Part shown: in pieces, positions 28,929-37,461 of the stretch | Layout: each line of letters begins with the position of its first letter | Numbering within the stretch: position 1 is the stretch's first letter | Assembly (NCBI GenBank): GCA_018433945.1 | Contig: JAHDQF010000051.1 | Location: forward strand, 1-48,731 | Source: Proteiniphilum sp. | GTDB lineage: Bacteria > Bacteroidota > Bacteroidia > Bacteroidales > Dysgonomonadaceae | Length of the DNA stretch: 48,731 bases | Direction of reading: 5' to 3' | Notes under the pieces: generated by a model | What the model was told of the DNA's origin: nothing | Seen by the model: only the letters and a program-made list of their open reading frames with translations | Database searches by the model: none | Program-made: the position numbers and the translations under genes

Positions 28929-28936
28929 TATTTTTG
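28929..28936 (+). promoter_or_regulatory. Predicted -7 box of the TetR regulator gene
   Basis: TATTTTTG matches TAnnTTTG and lies 29 bp before the GTG start at 28966. Confidence 0.5.
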
Positions 28937-28965
28937 CACACATAGATCATTAATGTGCAGATATT

Positions 28966-29559
28966 GTGACATCCGCTATTTCAAAAACAAAAAAAAATCT
29001 GATAGATGTAGCCCGGCAACTTTTTGCAAAAAAAGGGGTTGAGAACACCACGATGAATGATATTGCTGAGGCGTCACACCGGGGCAGGCGAACGCTTTAT
29101 ACCTATTTCAACAGCAAGTATGACATATATAAAGCGGTCATTGAGTCCGAACTGGAGGTGCTTTACGCCAAACTGGAGGAGGTTCTTTCGCGTGACATCC
29201 CCGCCGATGAGAAACTGATCCTGATGGCATTTACCCGTTTGGCCGCCATCAAGGAGGTGGTAACCCGCAACGGTACGCTGCGAGCCGATTTCTTCCGGGA
29301 TATCTGGCAGGTGGAGAATGTACGGAAAGAGTTCGACCGGAAAGAGATCCATTATCTGGAGACCATTCTGCAGGATGGCATCGACAAGGGTATTTTTCAG
29401 CTGAAAGATACCCGGCAGACTGCTGCGATCCTGCATTATGCCTTTAAAGGGTTGGAGGTGCCAACCATCCGGGGGGTCATGAGGCTCGACTACAGCAGGA
29501 AAGAAGACCGGGAGATTGTTTCTGGAGTCCTCTTCAAGGGGATCTACGCAAAACAATGA
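28966..29559 (+). CDS. TetR/AcrR family transcriptional regulator
   Basis: A 197-residue DNA-binding repressor-like protein. The N-terminal helix-turn-helix is clear: LIDVARQLFAKKGVENTTMNDIAEASHRGRRTLYTYFNSKYDIYKAV (residues about 13-59). The remainder is the helical ligand-binding domain, with no recognisable ligand signature. The likely start is GTG 28966, because no in-frame ATG exists before the HTH; a -7 box lies 29 bp upstream. It precedes fabG by 44 bp, so it may regulate fatty-acid synthesis or membrane lipid genes, as some TetR proteins (for example FabR-like) do; this is only positional inference. Confidence 0.85.
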   Translation: MTSAISKTKKNLIDVARQLFAKKGVENTTMNDIAEASHRGRRTLYTYFNSKYDIYKAVIESELEVLYAKLEEVLSRDIPADEKLILMAFTRLAAIKEVVTRNGTLRADFFRDIWQVENVRKEFDRKEIHYLETILQDGIDKGIFQLKDTRQTAAILHYAFKGLEVPTIRGVMRLDYSRKEDREIVSGVLFKGIYAKQ

Positions 29560-29579
29560 TCATTTACTGAATTTTCAAA

Positions 29580-29603
29580 ATCAACACATCAACACATCAA
29601 CAA
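29580..29603 (+). repeat. Three 8-bp tandem repeats abutting the fabG start
   Basis: ATCAACAC (29580-29587), ATCAACAC (29588-29595) and ATCAACAA (29596-29603) lie directly before ATG 29604 and take the place of a Shine-Dalgarno sequence. Confidence 0.6.
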
Positions 29604-30350
29604 ATGAAGTTACTGGAAGGAAAAACAGCGCTCATCACCGGAGCAGCCAGAGGTATAGGAAAAGCCATTGCGCTTAAGTTTGCCACTGAAGGGGCAAATA
29701 TCGCATTCACTGACTTGAGGATCGACGAAACAGGGGAAGCAACGGAACATGAGATTGCCTCCATCGGGGTGAAGTGCAAAGGTTATGCATCGAATGCGGC
29801 CGACTTTGAAGAATCGCATCGTGTGGTGGAGGAGATCATGAAAGATTTCGGCCGTATTGATATCCTGATCAACAACGCAGGCATCACCAAGGATGGTCTG
29901 ATGATGCGCATGAGCGAACAGCAGTGGGATGCGGTAATCAATGTGAACCTGAAATCGGCATTCAATTTCATCCATGCCGTTACCCCGGTGATGATGCGCC
30001 AGAAATCAGGCAGCATTGTGAACATGAGCTCGGTGGTGGGTGTCTCGGGCAATGCGGGCCAAGCCAACTACGCTGCCTCAAAGGCAGGGATGATCGGACT
30101 GGCCAAGTCGATCGCCAAGGAGCTGGGCTCAAGAGGGATACGCGCCAACGCCATCGCCCCCGGGTTCATCATCACCGAAATGACCGGTGCACTCTCCGAG
30201 GAGGTTCGTAACGAATGGGCAAAGCAGATACCGCTGCGGCGGGGAGGTACCCCCGAAGATGTTGCGAATGTTGCTCTTTTTCTTGCCTCAGACCTCTCTT
30301 CGTATGTGAGCGGCCAGGTGATCAATGTCTGTGGCGGGTTGAATACCTGA
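29604..30350 (+). CDS. fabG: 3-oxoacyl-[acyl-carrier-protein] reductase
   Basis: NADPH-dependent reduction of 3-oxoacyl-ACP to 3-hydroxyacyl-ACP in type II fatty-acid synthesis. 248 residues, a classical short-chain dehydrogenase: TGAARGIG cofactor motif at 12-19, NNAG around 90, catalytic Ser143, Tyr156 and Lys160 (YAASKAG), and GGLNT at the end. Length and motifs agree with FabG more than with sugar or steroid dehydrogenases, though SDR specificity is never certain from sequence. The leader carries an 8-bp triple repeat. The RluA-type gene begins 6 bp after its stop, an operon-like arrangement. Confidence 0.9.
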   Translation: MKLLEGKTALITGAARGIGKAIALKFATEGANIAFTDLRIDETGEATEHEIASIGVKCKGYASNAADFEESHRVVEEIMKDFGRIDILINNAGITKDGLMMRMSEQQWDAVINVNLKSAFNFIHAVTPVMMRQKSGSIVNMSSVVGVSGNAGQANYAASKAGMIGLAKSIAKELGSRGIRANAIAPGFIITEMTGALSEEVRNEWAKQIPLRRGGTPEDVANVALFLASDLSSYVSGQVINVCGGLNT

Positions 30351-30356
30351 TTGGGT

Positions 30357-31040
30357 ATGAACATATTGTACGAAGACAATCATCTCATCGTCGTCAATAA
30401 ATCACCGGGTGAGATTGTCCAGGGGGACAAGACCGGTGACAAACCTCTTTCCGACATCGTCAAGGAGTATCTGAAAGAGAAGTACCAGAAGCCCGGCAAT
30501 GTCTTTTGCGGGGTGACACATCGTCTCGACCGGCCTACCAGCGGGGTGGTGCTTTTCGCACGTACCAGCAAGGCGCTGTCGCGGCTCAATGAAATGTTTC
30601 GGAACGGAGAGGTGGCTAAAACCTACTGGGCCATCGTGAAAAACAAACCACCCAAAGAGGAGGATACATTGGTTCACTATCTCATCAGGAACGAGAAAAA
30701 CAACAAATCAACCGCTTACGACAGTGAGAAGCCCCATACAAAGAAAGCGGTGCTGCATTACCGGCTGATAGCTGCTTCTCAAAAATATTACCTTCTGGAG
30801 GTCAACCTTGAAACGGGACGTCACCACCAGATCCGCTGTCAGCTGGCTAAAATTGGGTCTCCCATCAAGGGGGATCTGAAGTATGGGGCTGAGCGATCCA
30901 ATCCCGACGGTAGCATCAGCCTCCATGCACGCAGCATTGCGCTGATCCATCCGGTTTCAAAGCTTCGGATTGAAGTCACGGCACCCGTGCCGGAGGAGCT
31001 GCTCTGGCAGAGATTCGAGAATGCTGTATCAGCGTGTTGA
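30357..31040 (+). CDS. RluA-family pseudouridine synthase
   Basis: Isomerises uridine to pseudouridine in rRNA or tRNA. The 227-residue protein is a single catalytic domain without an S4 RNA-binding domain: NILYEDNHLIVVNKSPG at the N-terminus, the catalytic Asp58 in THRLDRPTSGV, and TGRHHQIRCQLA near residue 155. Short RluA-type members like this usually modify 23S rRNA or tRNA, but the target position cannot be assigned. The start is ATG 30357, preferred over an in-frame TTG at 30351. It follows fabG by 6 bp. Confidence 0.88.
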   Translation: MNILYEDNHLIVVNKSPGEIVQGDKTGDKPLSDIVKEYLKEKYQKPGNVFCGVTHRLDRPTSGVVLFARTSKALSRLNEMFRNGEVAKTYWAIVKNKPPKEEDTLVHYLIRNEKNNKSTAYDSEKPHTKKAVLHYRLIAASQKYYLLEVNLETGRHHQIRCQLAKIGSPIKGDLKYGAERSNPDGSISLHARSIALIHPVSKLRIEVTAPVPEELLWQRFENAVSAC

Positions 31041-31101
31041 GTGTTTTAGCTCTCTCCTGAGCCCGGGAGATAGAAGGAAAAACCAATTTGATGGAAATTC
31101 A

Positions 31102-31134
31102 TTTGAATGGTTTGCACAAAATAACGTACATTTG
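31102..31134 (+). promoter_or_regulatory. Predicted promoter of the nucleotidyltransferase gene
   Basis: TTTG (31102-31105), a 21-bp spacer and TACATTTG (31127-31134) match the Bacteroidetes consensus, 34 bp before ATG 31168. Confidence 0.6.
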
Positions 31135-31167
31135 CGTTGCAAATATCAATCTGATTAAATTGAAAGA

Positions 31168-32070
31168 ATGAAACCGACATTATTTGTGCTGGCAGCAGGA
31201 ATGGGCAGCCGTTACGGTGGCCTGAAACAGTTAGACGGAGTAGGCCCATCGGGCGAAACAATTATGGATTATTCCATTTATGATGCGGTGAACGCCGGCT
31301 TCGGCAAGCTGGTCTTCGTGATCCGTAAATCATTCGAGACCGATTTCAGGGAGAAGATCGTGAAGAAGTATGAGAAAAAGATACCGGTGGAGTTGGTATT
31401 CCAGGAACTGGATGCATTGCCGGATGGGTTCACTCCTCATCCCGATAGGGTGAAGCCGTGGGGTACCAACCATGCGGTGATGATGGGTAAGAATGTGATC
31501 CATGAACCGTTTGCCGTGATCAACGCAGACGATTTCTACGGCCGGGAGAGCTACAAGATTTTAGGCGATTATCTGAAGCAGCTCGTAGAGAGCGAAAATC
31601 ACTATTGCATGGTTGGTTATCGGGTGGGGAACACCCTCTCCGAAAGCGGCAGCGTGGCGCGTGGCGTCTGTGAAACCGATGCCAGTGGGAACCTCACCGG
31701 TGTGGTAGAGCGTACCCAGGTGATGAGGGTGAATGGTCGTGTCTGCTACAAGGATGAAAACGACCAGTGGGTACCCATCGATGACAATACACCCGTATCC
31801 ATGAACATGTGGGGTTTCACGCCCGACTATTTCCGATATTCAGACGATTACTTCGTGCAGTTTCTCCGTGAGAATGCTGACAACATCAAGGCAGAGTATT
31901 TCATTCCCCTGCTGGTGAATCACCTCATTGTTGAGGGGATTGCAACAGTGAGAGTGCTCGATACACCTTCTCACTGGTTTGGGGTCACCTACGCAGAGGA
32001 CCGACCCGCCGTCGTCGCCAAACTGAAGGAACTGACTGAGGAGGGAACCTATCCCTCCCCGTTATGGTAA
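31168..32070 (+). CDS. Sugar-phosphate nucleotidyltransferase
   Basis: A 300-residue cytoplasmic nucleotidyltransferase (NTP_transferase fold) that would activate a sugar 1-phosphate. The signature LAAGMGSRYGGLKQLDGVGPSGETI at the N-terminus is the nucleotide-binding G-rich loop plus Lys, and FAVINADDFYG carries the metal-binding Asp. The YGGLKQ variant is common in Bacteroidetes proteins usually labelled just nucleotidyltransferase, so neither the sugar nor the NTP can be named. It has its own promoter, and the CNNM gene follows after 34 bp. It may supply a nucleotide sugar for surface polysaccharide, but no glycan genes are adjacent. Confidence 0.8.
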   Translation: MKPTLFVLAAGMGSRYGGLKQLDGVGPSGETIMDYSIYDAVNAGFGKLVFVIRKSFETDFREKIVKKYEKKIPVELVFQELDALPDGFTPHPDRVKPWGTNHAVMMGKNVIHEPFAVINADDFYGRESYKILGDYLKQLVESENHYCMVGYRVGNTLSESGSVARGVCETDASGNLTGVVERTQVMRVNGRVCYKDENDQWVPIDDNTPVSMNMWGFTPDYFRYSDDYFVQFLRENADNIKAEYFIPLLVNHLIVEGIATVRVLDTPSHWFGVTYAEDRPAVVAKLKELTEEGTYPSPLW

Positions 32071-32104
32071 CAGCCGGGAAGCTGCATCTCCGAGAAAATA
32101 GATT

Positions 32105-33412
32105 ATGTGGTTAGACATCATCATCATTTTTCTGCTGATCCTGCTCAATGGATTCTTTGCACTCTCTGAGATCGCTATCGTCTCGGCAAGAAAAAACAAG
32201 CTGGAGACTGAACGCAAAAAAGGCAGCAAGGGGGCACTGCGAGCGCTTATCCTGCGTTCAGAGCCGGATAACTTCCTCTCCTCGGTACAGGTGGGGATCA
32301 CATTGATCGGTATCATCAACGGTGCATATGGGGGACAGGCTTTTGCACTTTACCTTGTACCTTTCTTTGAGCAGTTTCCCGTGACAGCCCCATTTGCCGA
32401 TGCCATCGCCCTGGTGCTGGTGGTGTTCATCATCACCTACTTCTCCATCGTGATAGGTGAGCTGGTGCCCAAGACCATGGCGCTGAACAACCCGGAGAAG
32501 CTGGCCATCGCTGCCGCTCCTGCCATCCACCTGGTGAGCATCATCTTCTATCCGTTTGTGAAGTTACTCTCACTCTCCACCAACCTGATCAACCGACTGA
32601 TCGGCATCAGGCCACGGAGCGAGGTGGTTTCCGAGATGGAGCTGCGGGCCATGCTGAAGACAGCCTCCCGCGAGGGGGTGATCGATGCAGAGGAGAACAT
32701 CATCCATGAACAGGTGTTCTACTTCTCCGACAAACGTGCCATTCACCTGATGACCCATCGCACCGATGTGGAGTGGGTAGACATCGATCAAAGCAGGGAG
32801 GAGATCATCCAGGATCTCCTGCAGACCAGACATAGCAAGATTCTTGCCTGCCGCAAACGGATCGATGAGTTCATCGGTACCATCACCGTGCGTGACCTGC
32901 TGCTTCGGCTTTATAAGCACGAACCCTTCGAGATTGAGGATCTGATCATGGAGCCTATCATCGTGCCCAGCACATTGAGGGCACAAAAAGTACTGGAGAA
33001 CTTCAAAAACAACCATAAGTTCGTGGCGGTGGTGGTCGATGAATACGGTAGCCTGGATGGCATCATCACCATTCACGACATCTTCGAGAACCTGGTGGGA
33101 GCCATCCCCGAGGAGACCGATGAGCCGACAGCCGATCCGCTATATTTTCAGCGCGATGAAAATTCAGTACTGGTGAGTGGTGAGGCTCCCATTGAGATCC
33201 TGACCCGTCTCGATGAGGAGTTTATTGTCAATTTCGACAAGATAGACTATGCCACCGTGGCCGGATTTGTGTTGGCATGCATCAACAAGATACCCTTTGT
33301 GGGTGATACCTTTGAATATGACAACCTGCTCTTTGAGATCGTTGACATTGATGGCAACCGAATCGATAAGGTGCTGGTGACCAAAAAGAACAGGGTCAAA
33401 ACCGAGAGCTGA
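32105..33412 (+). CDS. CNNM/CorC-type hemolysin-family transport protein
   Basis: A 435-residue membrane protein with an N-terminal DUF21/CNNM domain of about four hydrophobic segments (LDIIIIFLLILLNGFFALSEIAIVSARKNKLE; QVGITLIGIINGAYGG), a tandem CBS pair (about 210-330, including VVVDEYGSLDGIITIHDI) and a C-terminal CorC_HlyC domain. Family members are linked to magnesium or cobalt export, and the related GldE in gliding Bacteroidetes is part of a lipoprotein/motility system; the exact role here is not known. The hemolysin name is historical. The length is normal. Confidence 0.87.
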   Translation: MWLDIIIIFLLILLNGFFALSEIAIVSARKNKLETERKKGSKGALRALILRSEPDNFLSSVQVGITLIGIINGAYGGQAFALYLVPFFEQFPVTAPFADAIALVLVVFIITYFSIVIGELVPKTMALNNPEKLAIAAAPAIHLVSIIFYPFVKLLSLSTNLINRLIGIRPRSEVVSEMELRAMLKTASREGVIDAEENIIHEQVFYFSDKRAIHLMTHRTDVEWVDIDQSREEIIQDLLQTRHSKILACRKRIDEFIGTITVRDLLLRLYKHEPFEIEDLIMEPIIVPSTLRAQKVLENFKNNHKFVAVVVDEYGSLDGIITIHDIFENLVGAIPEETDEPTADPLYFQRDENSVLVSGEAPIEILTRLDEEFIVNFDKIDYATVAGFVLACINKIPFVGDTFEYDNLLFEIVDIDGNRIDKVLVTKKNRVKTES

Positions 33413-33597
33413 ACAATGAATAGAAACATGGTATGATTGTGACCGAAGATTGATCTTTAACAACAAAACAGCAGTATGGAATGGAATGTTAATTGTAGCA
33501 TATATGTTGTAGAACACATGTTTTAATTAGGATGCGTGCGAAAACAGCGTTAATTTTACGCCAATTTTACAAAAAAGATCAATCTTCATCGCGATCT

Positions 33598-33605
33598 TAT
33601 CTTTA
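33598..33605 (+). promoter_or_regulatory. Candidate -7 box of the galactose operon
   Basis: TATCTTTA differs from TAnnTTTG at one base and lies 17 bp before galM ATG 33622. Two AATTTTAC copies 11 bp apart (33552-33559 and 33563-33570) lie just upstream. Confidence 0.35.
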
Positions 33606-33621
33606 AAACCAGAAGAACTAC

Positions 33622-34695
33622 ATGAAAGCAATGTATAGCAAATCCGGTTTGCTTGTCGAAGCATTTGAAAAGACAGTGGATGGCAGGCAAACCGGGTTAT
33701 ACACTCTGACAAACAAGAGCGGTTGTGAGATCACGGTGACCAATTATGGAGCCAGGATCGTATCGCTGATGGTGCCCGACCAGAAAGGTCAACTGACGGA
33801 TGTGGTGCTGGGACATCCCTCCATAGATGATTATCTCACATCTGAAGAACCCTATTTTGGGGCTGTTTGCGGCAGAACAGGAAACCGTATCGCCAAAGGT
33901 CAATTTACCCTTGACGGTGTCAGTTACCAGCTGGCTGTCAACAATGGGCCAAATTCCCTCCATGGTGGAATCAAGGGATTCAATGCTGTGGTATGGGAGG
34001 TGAAACGGGTGAGTGAGACCAGTATCGAGCTCTTTTACCGCTCTCCCGATGGGGAGGAGGGATATCCGGGTAACCTTGCCGTAACCGTCATCTACGGGCT
34101 TACCGGGGATAATGCCCTGGATATCACCTATAAGGCTGAGACTGACAAAGCTACCATCATCAACCTTACCAACCACTCCTACTTCAACCTATCGGGGCAG
34201 GGTGACCCCTACATAGGCGATCATCTCCTGATGCTCAATGCCGAATCCTACCTGCCTACCGATGAGACCGCCATCCCTTATGGTGATCCGCAGCCGGTAA
34301 AGGGTACACCAATGGATTTTACCCAACCTTTCAGCATCGGGGAGCGGATCGATGAGGATTTTGAACAGCTCCGGTTTGGAAACGGATACGACCATACCTA
34401 CCTGTTGAACAAAAATGCACCAGGTGAGTATTCCTATGCCGGGATCTGCGAATCGCCAAAAACAGGGATCAAGATGGAGATCTATACCACTGAGCCGGGT
34501 CTCCAGCTCTATACCGGTAACTGGATGACCGGTAACTTTGCCGGAAAGCAGGGGAAACATTACCCCCGCCGATCGGCTGTATGCTTCGAAACACAACACT
34601 ATCCCGACAGCATCAACAAACCGGACTATCCAACCATTATCTTACGCCCGGGTGAGCTGTTTGAGTCACGTACAACCTATAAATTCTCGATATAA
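33622..34695 (+). CDS. galM: Aldose 1-epimerase (galactose mutarotase)
   Basis: Interconverts alpha- and beta-D-galactose so that galactokinase receives the alpha anomer. 357 residues; conserved blocks are ITVTNYGARIVSLMVPD, GRTGNRIAKGQF, NNGPNSLHGG, TNHSYFNLSGQG (catalytic His), NGYDHTYLL, and FETQHYPDSINKPDYPT with the catalytic Glu region. No signal peptide is evident, so it is cytoplasmic. It is the first gene of a galM-permease-galK operon. ATG 33622 and ATG 33631 are both possible starts. Confidence 0.92.
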   Translation: MKAMYSKSGLLVEAFEKTVDGRQTGLYTLTNKSGCEITVTNYGARIVSLMVPDQKGQLTDVVLGHPSIDDYLTSEEPYFGAVCGRTGNRIAKGQFTLDGVSYQLAVNNGPNSLHGGIKGFNAVVWEVKRVSETSIELFYRSPDGEEGYPGNLAVTVIYGLTGDNALDITYKAETDKATIINLTNHSYFNLSGQGDPYIGDHLLMLNAESYLPTDETAIPYGDPQPVKGTPMDFTQPFSIGERIDEDFEQLRFGNGYDHTYLLNKNAPGEYSYAGICESPKTGIKMEIYTTEPGLQLYTGNWMTGNFAGKQGKHYPRRSAVCFETQHYPDSINKPDYPTIILRPGELFESRTTYKFSI

Positions 34696-34743
34696 AGATT
34701 TCAACAAAGTAAGCGAATCGTAAATTAATTTATTTTTCAGAAA

Positions 34744-36093
34744 ATGAATACAAAAACTAATCAGACAAGCAACCGGATCGTACCCATCATCATGATGATC
34801 GTATTGTTTGGTATGATCTCATTTGTTACCAATCTGGCAGCACCGATGGGACAAGTATTAAAAGAACAGTTCGGCGTTTCCAACTTCCAGGGATTGCTGG
34901 GAAATGCAGCCAACTTTATTGCATATGCCGTGATGGGTATACCGGGTGGTATCCTGTTGCAGCGTGTGGGTTATAAAAAAACAGCACTTATTGCTGTTGC
35001 CGTTGGCTTCCTGGGCATCTTTGTTCAATTTCTTTCGGGACACTCTCCCCAAAGCGCCGCTTTTGGTGTTTATCTGTTAGGGGCATTTGTTGCAGGTTTC
35101 TCCATGTGTCTGCTGAACATTGTGGTCAATCCGATGCTCAACACGCTCGGTGGTGGTGGTAACAAGGGTAACCAGCTGATTCAGGTGGGTGGTTCTTTCA
35201 ACTCGTTGATGGCGACCTTTACACCTGCTTTCGTAGGAGTACTGATCGGCGAAACCGCCAAGGCCAACATCAAAGATGTGTTTCCAGTGATGTATATTGC
35301 CATGGGTGTATTTGCTCTGGTATTTTTCGTGCTGTGGGCGGTCAACATTCCGGAGCCCTACATCACCAAAAATAAAGACTCCCTGAAACAGCTGATGACC
35401 GGTGCGCTCAAGTTCAGACATTTCGTGCTGGGAGCCATCGCCATTTTTGTTTATGTAGGTGTGGAAGTGGGTACACCCGGCGTGATGATCTACTGGTTGT
35501 CGGAACATCCCGAAGTGGGTAAAACCATTGCCGGTGTCGTTGCCGGAACCTATTGGTTGTTGATGCTGGTGGGTCGTCTTATCGGCGCTTCAATTGGAAG
35601 CAAGGTCTCCAGCAAAACCATGCTTACCACCACCTCTTTTGTTGGGATGGTATTGATTCTGTTGGCTATCTTCTCTTCCACATCGACCATGGTCTCCCTG
35701 CCGGTGCTGGAACGAAATGCAGGTGCACTCTCGTTCGGTTTTGCAGATGTACCCATCAATGCCATGTTCATTGTGCTGGTAGGTCTCTGTACCTCAATTA
35801 TGTGGGGAAGTATCTTTAACCTCGCCGTAGAAGGATTGGGTAAATATACTGCTGCGGCATCCGGAATATTCATGGTGCTTGTCTCCGGTGGAGGAATTGT
35901 TCCGGCCATCCAGGGAGGCGTGGCCGATGTAGCCGGTTATCTCTCCAGCTATTGGGTGGTACTGATCTGCCTTGCCTATCTCTTCTATTATGCAGTGATT
36001 GGTTCGAAGAATGTCAACCGGGACATCTCTGTTGCCGATGAAGATGAGCTTCCTCTGGAAACAGCTTCCCAAAGTGTACCTGCAGATAATTGA
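34744..36093 (+). CDS. FHS-family sugar permease (probable glucose/galactose:H+ symporter)
   Basis: A 449-residue MFS protein with 12 hydrophobic segments, closest in pattern to the fucose-galactose-glucose:H+ symporter (FHS) family, as in FucP/GluP. Features are the early FVTNLAAPMGQVLKEQFGVSNFQG, the loop IPGGILLQRVGYKKTAL, and FSMCLLNIVVNPMLNTLGGGG with the conserved Asn-Pro. Its position between galM and galK makes galactose the likely main substrate. About 48 bp separate it from galM, and a 20-bp tandem duplication separates it from galK. Confidence 0.85.
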   Translation: MNTKTNQTSNRIVPIIMMIVLFGMISFVTNLAAPMGQVLKEQFGVSNFQGLLGNAANFIAYAVMGIPGGILLQRVGYKKTALIAVAVGFLGIFVQFLSGHSPQSAAFGVYLLGAFVAGFSMCLLNIVVNPMLNTLGGGGNKGNQLIQVGGSFNSLMATFTPAFVGVLIGETAKANIKDVFPVMYIAMGVFALVFFVLWAVNIPEPYITKNKDSLKQLMTGALKFRHFVLGAIAIFVYVGVEVGTPGVMIYWLSEHPEVGKTIAGVVAGTYWLLMLVGRLIGASIGSKVSSKTMLTTTSFVGMVLILLAIFSSTSTMVSLPVLERNAGALSFGFADVPINAMFIVLVGLCTSIMWGSIFNLAVEGLGKYTAAASGIFMVLVSGGGIVPAIQGGVADVAGYLSSYWVVLICLAYLFYYAVIGSKNVNRDISVADEDELPLETASQSVPADN

Positions 36094-36099
36094 AAAAGT

Positions 36100-36139
36100 A
36101 ATCACATTCCTATATTCATAATCACATTCCTATATTCAT
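36100..36139 (+). repeat. Perfect 20-bp tandem duplication before galK
   Basis: AATCACATTC-CTATATTCAT occurs at 36100-36119 and again at 36120-36139, ending 3 bp before the galK ATG. It fills nearly the whole 49-bp gap between the permease stop and galK. Confidence 0.85.
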
Positions 36140-36142
36140 TTT

Positions 36143-37291
36143 ATGACCAAACAAGAAATCATCCCTATTTTTCAGAAAAAATTCGGACAAGATAGCCCCG
36201 GGGTCTATACCTCTCCGGGACGCATCAACCTGATCGGTGAACATACCGATTACAACGGGAGCTTTGTGTTTCCCGGTGCCATTGACAAAGGTATGATCGC
36301 CGCCATTCGTTTTAACGGCACAGATAAAGTAAGGGCTTACGCCATCGACCTGGATGAGTCGTCGGAGTTCGGACTCAACGAGGAGGATCTCCCGAAAGAG
36401 GGATGGGCGAAGTATCTCTTTGGTGTGTGCCGCGAGATCATCAAGCGGGGAGGCAGCGTGAAAGGATTCGACACCGTTTTCTCGGGCGATGTACCTCTCG
36501 GCGCCGGGATGTCTTCATCGGCCGCCCTGGAGAGCACCTACGCCTATGCGCTGAACGACCTGCTGGATCTGGGTATCGACAAGTTTGAGCTGGCCCGCAT
36601 CGGGCAAAGCACCGAACACAACTACGTGGGAGTGAACTGCGGCATCATGGACCAGTTTGCTTCCCTCTTCGGGAAAAAGGGACACCTGATCCGTCTCGAC
36701 ACCAAGTCGATGGAATATGCCTACTTCCCGTTCGACCCCAAGGGCTACAAGCTGGTACTGCTCGACACGGTGGTGAAGCATGAGCTGGCCTCCTCGGCCT
36801 ACAACAAACGGCGTGAATCGTGCGAACAGGCAGCCCGCACCATCGCAAAGCGGCATCCCGAAGTGGCGTTTCTGCGCGATGCCTCTTTGGAGATGCTCAA
36901 CGAGGTGAAAGATGAGATCTCTGCGGAGGATTACATGCGTGCCAAGTATGTGATTGAGGAGACCCAAAGGGTGAGGGATGTGAGCGATGCACTGGATCGC
37001 GGCGACTATGAGACTGTAGGCCAGAAGATGTATGAAACACACCATGGCATGAGCAAGCTCTACGAGGTGAGCTGCGAGGAGCTTGACTTCCTCAATGATG
37101 TGGCACGGGCGCATGGTGTCACCGGCTCCCGCGTGATGGGCGGCGGTTTCGGTGGTTGCACCATCAACCTGGTGAAAGATGAGCTTTACGACTCTTTTGT
37201 TAGTGATGCCAAAGCTCAGTTCAAAGCCAAATATGGTCATGAACCAAAGGTGTATGATGTGGTGATCAGCGACGGCGCCCGTAAACTGTAA
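36143..37291 (+). CDS. galK: Galactokinase
   Basis: Phosphorylates alpha-D-galactose at C1 with ATP, the entry step of the Leloir pathway. 382 residues of the GHMP kinase superfamily: the galactokinase signature GRINLIGEHTDYNGSFVFPGAID, the ATP-binding GAGMSSSAALE around residue 120, the catalytic Asp region in NCGIMDQFASLFG, and the C-terminal GGGFGGCTINLV. Length and motifs are typical. galT and galE are not in the window. It is the last gene of the operon, followed by a 170-bp gap. Confidence 0.96.
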   Translation: MTKQEIIPIFQKKFGQDSPGVYTSPGRINLIGEHTDYNGSFVFPGAIDKGMIAAIRFNGTDKVRAYAIDLDESSEFGLNEEDLPKEGWAKYLFGVCREIIKRGGSVKGFDTVFSGDVPLGAGMSSSAALESTYAYALNDLLDLGIDKFELARIGQSTEHNYVGVNCGIMDQFASLFGKKGHLIRLDTKSMEYAYFPFDPKGYKLVLLDTVVKHELASSAYNKRRESCEQAARTIAKRHPEVAFLRDASLEMLNEVKDEISAEDYMRAKYVIEETQRVRDVSDALDRGDYETVGQKMYETHHGMSKLYEVSCEELDFLNDVARAHGVTGSRVMGGGFGGCTINLVKDELYDSFVSDAKAQFKAKYGHEPKVYDVVISDGARKL

Positions 37292-37461
37292 GCGTCCTCA
37301 AATGATCAGGGTTGGGGGTTGATATTCATTGCGTGAGTGGTCTGCTCCCGACCTTTCGTTTTACCTTTTTACCTTTTTTTGAAAGAATGCCAGCATACTA
37401 TACAGACAAAAGCCGCTTCCTGATTGCCGTTGACTGTATCATATTCGGGTTCCACTGAGCA

